Assembly: GCA_905182985.1 (NCBI GenBank)
Contig: CAJJDN010000143.1
Coordinates: 210,341 to 274,340, forward strand
Source: Paramecium sonneborni
Lineage: Eukaryota; Ciliophora; Oligohymenophorea; Peniculida; Parameciidae
DNA: 64,000 nucleotides
Reading direction: 5' to 3'
Shown: in pieces, positions 40,606 through 53,267 of the stretch
Layout of the letters: every line of letters begins with the position of its first letter
How positions within the stretch are numbered: the first letter of the stretch is position 1
Notes under the pieces: generated by a model
Told to the model about the DNA's origin: nothing
The model's input: only the letters and a program-made list of their open reading frames with translations
Database searches by the model: none
Position numbers and translations under genes: made by a program

Positions 40606-43600
40606 ATGAGGGCAAGTTCAAAAATATCATCAAAAAGAGTTACTTTAACAACTGAATTAGCAAATCGTTCATTATCTTTAGCCTAGATTTATCAAGGTAT
40701 ATAGACAGAAATTATAGAAAAGTTGGAAAAGGGAAGAAGGAGAGAGCAGATTTCTTATAGGACACAAATAAGTTAAAGTTTTCTTTATAAACATGTGCAT
40801 TCAAAAATACATCACATCCATCTAATATTTTTGATGATAAGTATATATATTAAGATTATAAAAATAAGGGGATCAGACTAAAATGATGATTCATTTTATT
40901 TAAGTAGTGAAAATGTATCAGAAGAATCAATTCTTTCAGTTCATGTAGTTGATAAATATAAAAAAGAAGATAATAGTTCTTATTCAAAGGAATCTAGTAT
41001 AAAAAGTTTAAGATTAAGAAAAAATGATGTTGATGAACATAAAGGTTAAATTTAAATAGATGTTTAATAAAATATAAATGAAGGAGAAGCCTAATTGTAA
41101 AAGATTATAAAAAAATATTAAAAGTAAATACAAAGAAATCCTTTGTAAGATCCATATTATGTTTAATTGAAAATCTTAAGAGGATATGAGAGATTGAAAT
41201 TTGAATTGTTAGTATGTTTTAAACTTAAATTAGCGTTATCATGATAAAAACAGATTTTTATAAATGAGAAAGAGAATAGTATTATTATGTTACTTATTTC
41301 CAATAATAATAAAAGCTTTGATAAAATCTATATATTTTAAGCTTTTTATGACAACTTTGATAATATTCAATGTAGTATTATTTATATATGTTAAAACAAA
41401 TAATAGAAAGGATACAGATCAAATCGAACAAGTGATAACAGTGTTCTTTTTGATTGAAGTAAGTTTTAGAATTATAGCATCAGGAATGATTCTGAATAGT
41501 AAAAGTTTTTTTAGAAGTCCATTAAATATATATGATTTTACATTAGTTATACTAACAACTTTGAATTTGTATAGACCTGATGTAATAATAATAGATTTAT
41601 CACCTTTGCGAATGATAACATTATTAAATTATTTAGGTGATGTATTAAAAGGTTTATCAATAATGTTGAAAGCCTTAATATCATCATTAAAGTTTTTATT
41701 AGAGGCTTTAGTAATAGTAGGATTATTTTCACTATTTTTTGGTGTTTTTGGAGTACTTTTATTTTAGAATTTATTTAATTATAGATGTTAATTTGAGAAT
41801 GGAGATGAAACAGATGGATGGATATAATGTAATGGAAATATATGTCCAGAGAATATGAATTGTTTGTATTCTGAATATACTCCAAAATTACCTACATCAT
41901 TTAATAATATTATTTATTCATTAGGATAGATTTTAAGAACTATTACTATGGATGATTGGAGTTGGGTTATGTTTTTTACTATGAGAATTTATAATTCATG
42001 GATATGGATATATTATTTATTAATTATTTTTGTTGGTGGGTTCTTTGGATTCAATTTAGTTATCGCTGTTCTCAAAACCCATTATGCAGAAATAGCTGAA
42101 GAAACTATTCAATAAGAAATTTAATTAAATATTATGACAAGATTAAAAGAGAAATAAGAAAATCCAGAAAGAGATTTAATTTCTATTTTTGATGTTGCTG
42201 TTTTAAAACATATTGGAATTTATAAAGCATATTTAAGTTATAAAAAATAATTAACTAATCCATTGTATTAATCTTAATCTCATCCTATTGAAGAATTAAA
42301 TAATGATAATATTAAAACCAAAGTACGAACTTTATCTGGAAGATAAAAAAATCATGAAAAAGTATTTATATCATTAAATTACTTAAGAATAGAAATTAAA
42401 AAGGATTTTAAGCATATTTAGATTAATTTAATTTTAAATATCTATTATTACCAAGATTTAAATATTTAGATAAATTTAAAACTATGATTAAAGTGACAAA
42501 TTATACTGATGATCCATTAGAGACCAAATTAATTTAGAGATTATTAGAGAATCAATTCTCATAACTCTCTCCATATCCAAATTATGATATATATCAATCA
42601 TTTAATAGTGAACAAGATGTTTTGCTATCTTTAATGTAAAATTCATATTTCATTTAAGTGAAAAAGGAAAAAACACAAAAAATATTGATTAAAACTAATT
42701 AATCAAATAATGTAGACAGATTAAATTTAAACAAGTATATTCACTAACTAAAGTCAAACCAAAGTAAACCATGACTTCATTAAAAACATTAATACCAATT
42801 AAATCTATTAGGAGAAAGATTAAATCTTCATAGAATGAGAAGTCCAATGAGGAAAATACATAAAAAAATTAATTAAAACATCATAATATAAATAGAGAAC
42901 CTTCTATATCAATTAAAAATAAGAATAATAAACATAATTATACTTAAAATAGTTTCCCTTTTTCTGTTTTTAGTAATAGAAAGATTTATGTTATGATATA
43001 AGAATAATATATTGATTATGAAGCAGTTTGTGAAAAAATCAATGCAAAAATACCAATTATGATTGATAATACTACATCAAATGAATTTAAATATGGATTA
43101 TTAAGAAGAAAGGATTTAAAGAATAGAATTATTGAAAAGAAAAATTGGTCTGGAAGTGATGTTTTAGCTTTAGATATTTTCAGGGTAAATGAATTTAATG
43201 AAATAAAAGAAAAATTAAATTATTAAGATTATTAAATTTGGTTGAAGGGAGTAAAAGGAAAGATTACTACTGCTAAAAAATATTGTTATATTTTAATAAG
43301 TAGTAGATTTAGTTAATTCTTTTTTGATTTGATAATATTGTTCAATTTTACATTTTTATCATTATAAGGTATAGTAAATCCTGTATTGATAACAAATGTA
43401 GAAGATATTACAACAATTTTATTATGTTTAGAATAATCATTTAAATTATTCTCTTATCCTTGTCGAAATTTATTATGTTATCCAAATTAAATTCTTGAGT
43501 TTTTAATAATAATTTTAAATTTTATAGAATTAATACTTGGAGATTAAATAACGAATTCTAATTTGTAAAGTTAGAAGTTGATTCGAGGAACAAAATGTCT

Positions 43601-46600
43601 ATTATTCTATAGATGTTTGAGATATAATAAGATGGCAAATAAAATAGGATAAATAGCATCAAAAACATTTGAATCTTATATTTATTTGACAGTATTAATG
43701 TTAATGGTTATTTTTATGTATGCATTAATAGGAATGGAAATGTATGCAGGTAAATTTAATTAGTTGGAGACTTTAGGATAATTACATTCATTTGATAATA
43801 TTTTGAAATCTTTTATGACTATTTTCAATATAATGACAAATGATGATTGGTATGGTGTTTATGTAATGGGTGGAGATATTGATTATACATTTTCACTTAT
43901 TTATTCTTATTCTATGGTAATTGTATTAAACTATTGTACTTATGGTTTAGTTCTAGCTATATTATTAGATGGATTTGGAAAATATTTAGGGATTTAAGAA
44001 GAAGAAATTATAGAGAAAGAATAATTATAAGCATAATAAATAAGTGCTAATTCAGAATAACATGAGATTACTTATGATGATACTATTGCTTAAACTATAT
44101 AATTACAATCTAAAAGATAAAAACTTAGTCTTATCTCTCATTTACTTGTATCAATTAAATCTAATTATAAAAATATTGAAAAAAGAGATTAATCAATTTA
44201 TTAAGGAATAGAATGTTAATAGTCTCTATATCTATTTGATAAATCAAATGTATTTAGAATTTTTATTACTAAACTTGTTATTAAAATGTATTATTAGTAT
44301 TTAATAGATCTTGTAATATATAGTTCTATAATCATATTTATTATCAAGACATATAATGATTTTGAAATAAATTCATCAGATTTTCCAGATTAAATGTAAT
44401 TTATTGCAAATATAATTATTTTAACTGATTTTACATTTAATGTAATAGCAAAAGGTTTATTTTTAGATGCTGGTTCATTTTTAACAAATACATGGTAGAT
44501 TGTTGATATAATTTATATTATAACAAGTCTAATTGAATAACAAAGTAATAATGGAATAATAAATATATTATTATTTTTGGGATATTTTCGACCTATGAAA
44601 TTAATGTATAGAATAACTTGGTTAAGATAATTAAGAGCAGCATTAGGTTAAGCTTTATTAGATATATTAAATGTATTTATAACACTTTTATCAGTTTGGT
44701 TAATCTTTGGAGTTTATGGTATAATATTATATGAAAAGTAATTTGGATATTGTGAAGATAAAATGTCTTTTTATGTATCTTATAATGATTGCATATAAGA
44801 TAATAAGACATGGGTCAATTATAAACATAATTTTGATAATATAACAGTAGCACTTCCAACATTATTTACTGTTTCAACATTTGATGGTTGGGGAGAGATC
44901 TTACAAGTAGCTGAAAATAGTTAAACTGAAAATACTGGACCTATTCCATTCAATAGTTATTTATATACATACTTATATTTGATAATCTTTTGTTTTATTG
45001 GATCTATGTTCTTTTTAAGTTTATTTACTGGAATATTATTTAATAGTTTAAAAGAGAATTAATTTAAAATGGAAAATAGCAAATATACTTAAGTTTAAAG
45101 AGAATTTATGAAAATTACAAATATTCTAATGTCTGATTTTCCATTATATTCTACACCACCAAAAAGCAGAATGAGAAAAATATCAAGTAAAGTTATAAAC
45201 AATATTCATGTACAATAATGTGTATATGGATTTTTAATAATAGATTTAATTATTTTATTACTATTTAATTCAGAAATGACTGATTAATATTTTAATATTG
45301 CCAATGCTATGCATTATTCATTGACAATGATATATTTAATATGGACACTCTTATTATTTCTAGCTTTGGGTATTAATAGATATTTTGATAACTATTGGAG
45401 AAGATTCTATTTATTTTTAGTATTTATTGGATTGATTGATTTTATTACAGATATTATTACTGATTGGACTCATCTTTATTTTTAATCACATCCTGGAATT
45501 TAATATTATCAATTGTTAAGATTGTGTTTTAGTCTTAGGAGTTTAAGAATTATTCTTATCTTTTAAGGTCTTATTAATATTCAAAGATTACTAAGAGTTA
45601 TGGTATTTGCCATGCCCTATTTAGTTAAGATTTTTACAATACTTATCATTACTATGGTCATATTCGCACTTTTTGGATGTTAGCTTTATGGAAGAATTGA
45701 TTCTGGATAAGTTATGGATGATATTATTAATTTTACAAATTTTGGAAATGCAATGTTAGCATTATTTAAATGTGCTTCTGGAGATGATTGGAGAACAATA
45801 ATGACTGATACTATGTAACATAATCCATTATGCTAAGAAGATCCAAAATATTGTGGTTCTGCAGCTAATCAATTATATTTCATACTGTTTATGTTACTCT
45901 CAAATTATGTTCTATTAAATTTATTTGTTTTAGGATTGATAGAACAATTTGAATAATTTTTTTAGATGTAAAATTCATAAATTCAAACTTATGTTGAAAA
46001 TGTTGATAAAATAAAGAATACATGGTGTAAATATTCTTAAGATACTCAAGGTATGTCTATGCATTTTAAATATCTATGCAAATTTTTAATTGACATAGGC
46101 TAACCTTTAGGAGTAGATAAAGATTCAAATTTATGGGATGCTTGTAAATTATCCTCTTAACTTAAATTATAAAGGTAATACATAACATTTAAGTTAGTGA
46201 CATTCATGGATACATTCAATATAACTTCTTAATGTATGAACTATTTAGAAGATGTTATTATTATGAAGTTTTTAAAACAGGAAGCCAAGAGTCTATTGCT
46301 TAAATAAAAAAATTTAATAAAGAATCACAATTCAGATTGATGTATTATAGAAAAAATAAAAATCTACCTCGATCCAATATTAGTCCTTCTGCAACCATAC
46401 ATCCTAATATCAATCTACTTCATGATTATTTAAATGTTTTAATCTTGTTTAAAACATGGGAATAATTCAGCAAATAATTATTAGATAAAGTAAATTAAGA
46501 CTTAAACTAATTTACAGATTAAAGTGTATCAATACCAAACAGAATTTAAAATGAGTAAGTATTTCTTTTAATTATTTAAGTTATCAATAAAGCTAGAATC

Positions 46601-46812
46601 ATATTCTGTAAAATAACTGCGATAGTGAGTTAGAAAATCAAATAAGCAGTAGTGTTACTATTAGTAGACATAGTGTGTCAATTAACAGTTAAATTAATCA
46701 ATATAATGATTTACCTATTTATAAAGGTACTTATGACACATCTTTACAGAGTGAAAATAGAGATTTCCCTTATTTCATCAAAATTGATAAATAGCAAGAA
46801 CTTGATGAATGA
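40606..46812 (+). CDS. Four-domain voltage-gated Ca-channel alpha-1-like subunit (copy 2)
   Basis: Start MRASSKISSKRVTLTTELAN (ATG 40606), stop TGA 46810-46812 (…KIDKQQELDE). About 2,000 aa with four homologous six-TM domains; domain I begins with RKRIVLLCYLFPIIIKALIK. The four pore loops are TMDDWSWV (about 41940), TNDDWYGV (about 43836), TFDGWGEI (about 44875) and SGDDWRTI (about 45775). Each has an acidic residue where CaV channels carry the EEEE ring, so a DDDD-type, Ca-selective filter is inferred. The S4 of domain IV has spaced Arg (LRSLRIILIFQGLINIQRLL). Mini-introns include 26 nt at about 46557. Paramecium CaV channels act in the ciliary membrane; that location is inferred. Confidence 0.9.
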
Positions 46813-47037
46813 TTATTATTTATTTATTTATTTTTTTAAGTTTCCTTTTATTATGGTTCATTCAATAATTCTAATCATTAATCCTTTTTAATAATCTACT
46901 TCTTATATTTTTAAACATTTTTAATTATAATCAATCAAGATAATCAATAAATCATTTTGTTGATACTTATTCACAAAATATAATCATTTTTAAATAATAT
47001 CAATATAAGATTTCTAACTCTTTTAATAATCATTTAC

Positions 47038-47423
47038 AACTTAATAATTTTTTATTATTATTATATTATCAATATTGAAGATCTAGAACATAAAACATTT
47101 TCAAAGGAATATAAAGTAAATACTTATTTAAACATTAATTTAAGGAATTGCTCATTTCTGAAGTAGATTTGGGAATGTTAAATTTTAAAAAATGAAATTG
47201 AAAAACCAATAAAAAAGTTGTAGTTTTAATATTATTGGAAAGATATTCAGTAGACTAATATTGAATTAAGAAAATTATATAAAAAAAATTAAAGTAATCT
47301 CAATTAAATTGCGAATAATTCTCTTATTTCATTTGTATTAAATAATTAATCACTTCAATAGATGAAGTTCCTTGAATGATAATCTGATTATATAACTGAA
47401 TTTATATATGATTAATAAATAAA
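47038..47423 (+). pseudogene. Internally deleted relict of a third Ca-channel gene (both ends kept)
   Basis: This 386-bp stretch aligns with copy 1 (28437-34798) at both of its ends but lacks the middle. The left part, about 47038-47239, matches the leader and first exons of copy 1: shared strings include acttaataatttttta and atattgaagatctagaac, though the start ATG has become ATC. The right part, about 47245-47423, matches the copy 1 terminus and 3' flank: gcgaataattct, cttcaatagatg, gaatgataatctgattatat and tatatatgattaataaat. The junction lies near 47240-47245. In copy 1 the same points are about 34634 and 28590, so roughly 6 kb is missing. No function expected. Confidence 0.85.
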
Positions 47424-48456
47424 ATGAAATAGAGATTAGTAACTTAAACCGATGAAAGATCTCTAGATAATCCAATTTAAAAATCTAATTCAGTATAGAA
47501 TCAGTTCTAGATTCTTTAAGTTGTTGGTAATGTACTTTTGGTATGGTTTATTTGGTATTCAAATTAAATAATTATAGGCTCTTGATACAAAAACTAATGA
47601 AAAAGTTGCTATTAAGAAAGTATTTTAATATAGATGCTATAAAAATAGAAAACATCTGATAATTTAAGAATTAACTCATCCTTGCATAGTATAATTAAGA
47701 TAAGCATTTTTCACTTAAAATGATAATTAGAAAAATGTAATAAAAAAATAAGAATTTAGACAGATGATATATATTTGAATTTAGTAATGGATTATATTCC
47801 TGAAACTTTAAGTAAACTAATAAAAGTCAATTTCCAAATTTATTACTTAAAATATACAGTTATTAGATGTTAAGAGCTTTAGCTTATTTATAAGGTATAT
47901 TTTAATGAAAAAAGATAGGAATTGGTATTTGTCATCGTGATATTAAACCTTAGAATATTTTGGTTAATCCTAATAGTCATGTTTTAAAATTTTGTGATTT
48001 TGGATCAGCAAAAAGATTAATACCTGGAGAACCAAATGTTGCTTATATTTGTTCGAGATATTATAGAGCTCCTGAATTAATATTTGGTGCAACAGAATAC
48101 ACAACATCAATTGATATTTGGTCTATAGGTATTATAAACTTTTATTTAGGATGTGTAATTGTTGAGATGCTTACAGGTGAACCACTCTTTTCTGGAGAAT
48201 CAGCTACCGATTAATTAGTTGAAATAATTAAAATGTTGGGTACTCCTACAATTGAATAAATTAAATAAATGAATCCGTAACATTAATGAAATCAGAAAAT
48301 AAGGATTTTGTATACCAAATGTGCAATAACCAAATTTTTTTGATTTCCAAAAAGGTAATTCCTTTGATTATCATAAAAGAGGAATTGCAGATTTAACCTG
48401 AAATTGCTCCTAAATTAACCCCTTCTTGGTTTAAGAAAAAATTATAGTTGTAATGA
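47424..48456 (+). pseudogene. GSK3/shaggy-like protein kinase, frameshifted and truncated
   Basis: Starts MKQRLVTQTDERSLDNPIQ at 47424, immediately after the channel relict. GSK3 features: [89 protein letters not shown] with the activation-loop Tyr, and [20 protein letters not shown]. Introns of 23, 24 and 21 nt are intact. But the glycine loop (VVGNG/TFGMVYL, about 47530) lacks one base, and a second base is missing after LSKLIK (about 47825). After LGTPTIEQIKQMNP the rest of the C-lobe is absent or unrecognisable before TGA 48454-48456. Most likely a decaying gene duplicate. Confidence 0.78.
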
Positions 48457-48513
48457 TTTATTATATATATATTTGAGTTCTAAATATTAATCATATATAT
48501 ATGAAAAGATTAA

Positions 48514-50019
48514 TCAAAACAATTTTAATTTTTTTTCAAATTCTGGTGGTTATAATTATTTATCATAAACTGTTTTCCAATTTGTATTTTAAAAATATTC
48601 ATGTTCTTAAATTTCAGAGATTCCCATTTAATATCCAATTCTATGAGTTGGTTCTTTTTACAATAGCTAATAGTTTAAATTAAAAGATTACTTTTAATAA
48701 GAGGTCTTTAAATTAAGAATCAACATCAATTTGAATAGGAAATTCTAATTAGCAATTTAATATGTAATCAAAGGTTAAATTCTAGTCATAATCAATAAAA
48801 GGTGGATGACCATATGCCATTTCATAAAGAATGATTCCCAATTACCAATAATCACTATAATATTAATAATCTTTATTTTATATTGTTTCTGGTGGTGTAT
48901 ATTCAGCAATACCATAAAATGAATCTTTATTTTTGATTGTTCTCCTTAAGTATCCAAAATCACATAAAGCTATATGATTACTCTAATCTAATAATATATT
49001 TTCTAAGGTCAAATCTCCATGAATTATTTATTTATTATGTAAATCTCCCAATACTACAACTAATTCTTGCGCTATGAATATTAATTATTTTTAATCAAAT
49101 TTCTTTAATTCATCTAATTTCTTATGTAAATCACATTTAGCTTATGGCATTATAAAATAATATTTATCAAAAGTCTCAAAACAATATTCTAATGGTATCA
49201 AAAATGGATGACGATTCTAAATCTAATTGATCAATTACATATTTTTCAAAGGTAACAAATTCATTTAAATTTAAATATTTATGATCTTCCTTATTAATAC
49301 ATTTCATAATATGATAAGTATGAGTTTTTGTATTTATCACTTAGACAATCTATGATATACTACCTTCACAAATTATCTTTTTCATTTCATAATCTTTTAA
49401 TTTCAATAAGAAATCTCCAAATAATAATTTAGATTCTGTATCTTGTTAATAAATTTGCTACATTTTTAAGTAATTCTCTTGTTCATCTAGTATTGGTTTA
49501 TAATTTAAAAAGTTTGCTTTAACATTAGGTAATTTACTTATGTGTTTATGTCTATCTTATTTATAAACTACATATTTCTTCAAATTTAAATCTTAAACTT
49601 AATAAGAGGCCAAAGGAATATGAAATTCCGTAGCATACGTTTTGACTATGAATTCTATTAATCTAGATCTATTCTCAGTTTATAATCGGAGATCATCATC
49701 ATCATATTCATTTTTGAAATGCAAAATAAACTCAAAACTTTTTGAAGATATTGTTATTCCAATTATAAATGACAAAAGTACTTTCCTTCTGATTGCTTTT
49801 AAATGATATCGTTGTTACTTTATTTATTTAATAGCAAAATTGTTTTATTGGTTAAAACAAAATATCTAGTATGTTTATTTCCATATTCATTAATTTTACC
49901 AACTTTCATACTCAATTATAAGAATTCTTAGTTTTAAACTAATTGATACCATCTTTTGCAAAAGTATTTACTATTTTTGGGAGCCTTAAGATATGTAATT
50001 CATCACAATTATTTAACAT
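48514..50019 (-). CDS. PH-domain Ser/Thr protein kinase with unusual HGDLT motif
   Basis: The N part contains a PH-like module (KVGKINEYGNKHTRYFVL, NKTILLLNK). The kinase domain follows: KKIICEGSISQIVQVI, catalytic Lys in TYHIMKCI, then IIHGDLTLENILL in the place of HRDLKxxN, DFG in ALCDFGYLRR, and EYTPPETI instead of APE. The C-lobe ends PTHRIGYQMGISEIQEHEYF, AGC-like. Catalytic Asp and Asn are kept, but Arg and Lys of HRDLK are replaced by Gly and Thr. A 25-nt intron near 48690 restores frame to TGA 48516-48514. Start ATG 50019 is tentative, as the first exon join is unsolved. The VPS53 stop is only 22 bp upstream. Confidence 0.75.
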
Positions 50020-50041
50020 TGTAATTAAAATAATAAATAAA

Positions 50042-52136
50042 TCAATTAATTTTTGTAAAATACTTATTTAATTATGGAACATCTTATCTTCTTAATTATT
50101 TCAATCCTAGAATCTTATCTAAATCAATAGGAGCAGATTCATATTTTTTAGCATAATCTGGAAAGTTTTCAATGAATTTTTCTATGCTCATTTGAATCAA
50201 CTTCAAAATAGAATCACTTCTTGATAATGTCTTTTATACAAAATTATTAAATGATTATTATGATTTTGATTCTTATTTTAATTTAGAAATTCTCACCAAG
50301 TTAGTTTTTAATTCTGAAACATCTAACATTAATTATGATAATCCAATCTAAAATAATAATATATTATACTTCACTTATTTTCTTTATTCTAAAAACAGAA
50401 TTTATAAATTTATTATTTAAATAGACAACAAGTTTATTTAAATAAAATATTAAATATGATTCTGATAATAGATCTTTAATTATTTTAATATGTGCTTCTA
50501 AGAATGTAATAGTATCTCTAATATATTTTGATGCATCACCCATATTATCGAATTCATTCCAATCTATTTTTAACATCTATTAATAATATTAATCAATTTT
50601 GGAATCAACATAAATTAATAGTGTTTCAATAGATTTATTCATCATAGAATTGAAATATTCTTCTTCATTTGATAATTCTACCTAATCAGAAAAAGGAGAA
50701 TCTAAATGTTAAACCATACTTTCTTATAATCCTGGAATTGTTTCTTTACAATATTCAGCTGTATTAATTACAAAACAACAGTAAGTTTACGAAAGTTATT
50801 CATTATTTTTAGATGAATTAATTTTTAATACGATTTCATCAGAATAGCGCTTTAAAGCTTTCTTAATTAATTTCTAAATATCAAACATAACTTATGTTCT
50901 ACTATATTATGAAGCTCTTTTAAGCATTTATTTAAAATAAGCAAACATACTCATGGATGAATTTAACATTTTTAAATCTCCTTCAACATCTAATTTATCT
51001 GAATTTAATATATTTGTGATGTGTTACATTAATTCTCTTTCTTCACTATCTATATATGGTCTTAAATAAGGTTCAAAACAATCTGAGATTGCTCCTTTAA
51101 TTTTAGGTAATTCTGAAATGGCAAATTAATTACTATTTTTTTTGCCAAGCCATTCTTCATATCTTTTTTTCATTTCATCATTTAATTTCTATTCAAATTT
51201 AAGTGTTGCTTGTAATGCTTTCATCAATACAGCAACATCTAATTCTTTTAATTATTCTAATATATCTGTAATTTATAGTCTAGTTACTGCACAGAATTCA
51301 TAATAAATTTAACAATGGATAGCCCAATATTCTGGAAATACATTCTATGTCTTTGTATCAAAATCTTTAATTACTCTAGCCATCCAAGCATATCTTCTTT
51401 CTGTTGTTTCTAAACTTCTATTCTCTATTTATTAAAATAATTCTTAATAAGGAGATATTATGTATTTACATACTTTCTAAACTAATTCATCTCTAAATTT
51501 TTATCCTAAATGTTCTATTGTTTAACATGCATCTTATAAATCTTTTAATTGCATTAAATTTGTGCCTTTTAAAAATAATATGAAATCATCTATCAATTAT
51601 AATTTCAAGTCTTTAATCAACTATTCTTTTTCTCCTGTTATTTCTAATATTTATGGTATATTTTAAAATTTAACAAAATATTAAGATAACTCAGTAAATG
51701 CTGATAATAGATTAGCAACTTCAGCATATTTTTTTTCTTTACAATGTTCTTTTAATTTTTCAATAGCTGTTAACATCATAATAAATTTTTTAAGAGCTGC
51801 AATGGAAAATGTAATGTTTCTTTTAGCAATATCTAATGATTTAATATCTTTGCACATTGAATAAACTAAGTCTTCACTTTTTTCTGCTTTTTACTTGATT
51901 TCTTATATTTCTGTAACAATTCCTTATGATAGTTATTCTACATCTTAAACATCTCTCCATATTTTATTTTACATGACTGCATGTTCATGTATGTCTTCCT
52001 ATAATTCTGATTGAAGTTAAGTAAGTTCTGATTATAGTTTTTCAATTTCTGTATCAATACCAACGAGTGATTATTCATTAGGAAAGAGTGTATTAATATG
52101 CTTAATACAATCAAAATTAGCAGAATACGGATTCAT
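50042..52136 (-). CDS. VPS53: VPS53, GARP/EARP tethering complex subunit
   Basis: Subunit of the GARP complex that tethers endosome-derived vesicles at the trans-Golgi network. Start MNPYSANFDCIKHINTLFPN followed by EQSLVGIDTEIEKLQSEL is the highly conserved VPS53 N terminus ('F...YIN.LFP.EQSL..ID'). The family's KAEKSE(DLV)...DIK.LD.AKR.IT signature appears as KAEKSEDLVYSMCKDIKSLD then IAKRNITFSIAALKKF. A long helical body follows (ETTERRYAWMARVIKDFD; FPEYWAIHCQIYYEF), characteristic of CATCHR-type tethers. ATG 52136, stop TGA 50044-50042, about 690 aa, near the family's size. It starts only 35 bp from the divergent uL6 gene. Confidence 0.92.
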
Positions 52137-52171
52137 ACTTCAAATATTTTTAATTAAAAGAATTAAAAGAT
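52137..52171. promoter_or_regulatory. 35-bp divergent intergenic spacer between VPS53 and uL6 start codons
   Basis: The two start codons point away from each other with only 35 A/T-rich bases between. Both 5' UTRs and any core promoter elements must fit within this and overlapping coding DNA, if both starts are right. Both N termini match their families well, so the starts are credible. Confidence 0.6.
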
Positions 52172-52821
52172 ATGAAATACATTCTGACTGAGGAGCATGT
52201 GGCAATTCCTGAAAAGATAGAAATCACTTAGAAATCTAAAATAGTAAAAGTTAAGGGTATATACTTATTGTTTTATTATTTATTAGGACCTAGAGGTGAA
52301 TTATCTAAAAATTTTAGACATTCTGCTTTGGACATCTAAGTTTCAAAGAAAGTTAATAAGAAAACAAATGTTGCTAAATCTAGAGTGAGTGTTAGAATGT
52401 GGTAATCATATAGAAAGCAAAAATGCCAAGTGAATTCAGTAGCCTCACAAATTAGAAATATGATTAGAGGTGTTACCACAGGTTATAAATTCAAAATGGT
52501 TTTGGCATATGCACATTTTCCAATCATTATTAATCTTTTAGATAAGGGTTTAGGCATTGAAATTAAGAATTTCCTTGGTGAAAAGATCATTAGAACAATT
52601 AAATGTCTTCCAGGAGTAACTATCACCAGAAATGAAGCTGAAGAAAAGAGTATTTAAATCATTATATTCAAATTATAGATGTCTTAACACTTTAAGGAAA
52701 TGATTTGAATAATGTATCACTCACCTGTGCTCTTATTCATTAAGCTTGTGCTGTTAAGAATAAGGATATTAGACAATTCTTGGATGGTATCTATGTAAGT
52801 GAAAAGCGTTTAGAAATCTGA
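52172..52821 (+). CDS. RPL9: Ribosomal protein uL6 (RPL9), cytosolic 60S
   Basis: Large-subunit protein near the sarcin-ricin loop and factor-binding site. Start MKYILTEEHVAIPEKIEITQ; KVKGPRGELSKNFRH is the hallmark uL6 segment, followed by SQIRNMIRGVTTGYKFKM and YAHFPI, and the C-terminal NDLNNVSLTCALIHQACAV then KDIRQFLDGIYVSEK. Two introns (30 nt splitting GP-R, 29 nt near 52650) give 196 aa in a single frame, right for eukaryotic RPL9. Stop TGA 52819-52821. Confidence 0.97.
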
Positions 52822-52917
52822 TCTAATAATATATATAAATATAAGTACAATACATATATATCATTATTATCCTACCATTATTATTACTCTTCTAATATTT
52901 ATTATTTCATATTTCTA

Positions 52918-53085
52918 ATGATTAAGACTTATCATAATATTCAATATACACTACTTAAAATTCAACAAACATTTACCCAAGAATACTTTTAGAATATTGT
53001 CTAAGCTGATGAAATCTATCGTAAAAAAGGTAAACATTTATTAAACATTCAAGTGCTAACTTTAAAAAGACATTTTGATTTATGA
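52918..53085 (+). CDS. Possible very short gene
   Basis: ATG 52918 opens MIKTYHNIQYTLLKIQQTF and QNIVQADEIYRKK; a 24-nt intron-like sequence (gtaaac...ttcaag) would join it to VLTLKRHFDL and TGA 53083-53085. Further open pieces follow to about 53250 (MIRAEKQVIEQEFTKYFQEK), so the real gene could be longer with other introns, or two small exons of one gene. No family recognised. Confidence 0.3.
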
Positions 53086-53267
53086 CATTAACTCAAATCC
53101 ATAAAAATTCTTTAATTTTAATTTTACAGCTGAAGTTGTATTATCTATTTCTTCTTGAATTTAGTATGATAAGAGCTGAAAAATAAGTTATTGAATAAGA
53201 ATTTACAAAATATTTTTAAGAAAAGAAAATATTATTAGAATGAATTTTAATTAATATCATTATTTAT

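Noticed and set aside
41547..41732. Minus-strand ORF inside the plus-strand Ca-channel gene
   Set aside because: It is the antisense shadow of channel membrane segments (Leu-rich), with no independent support.
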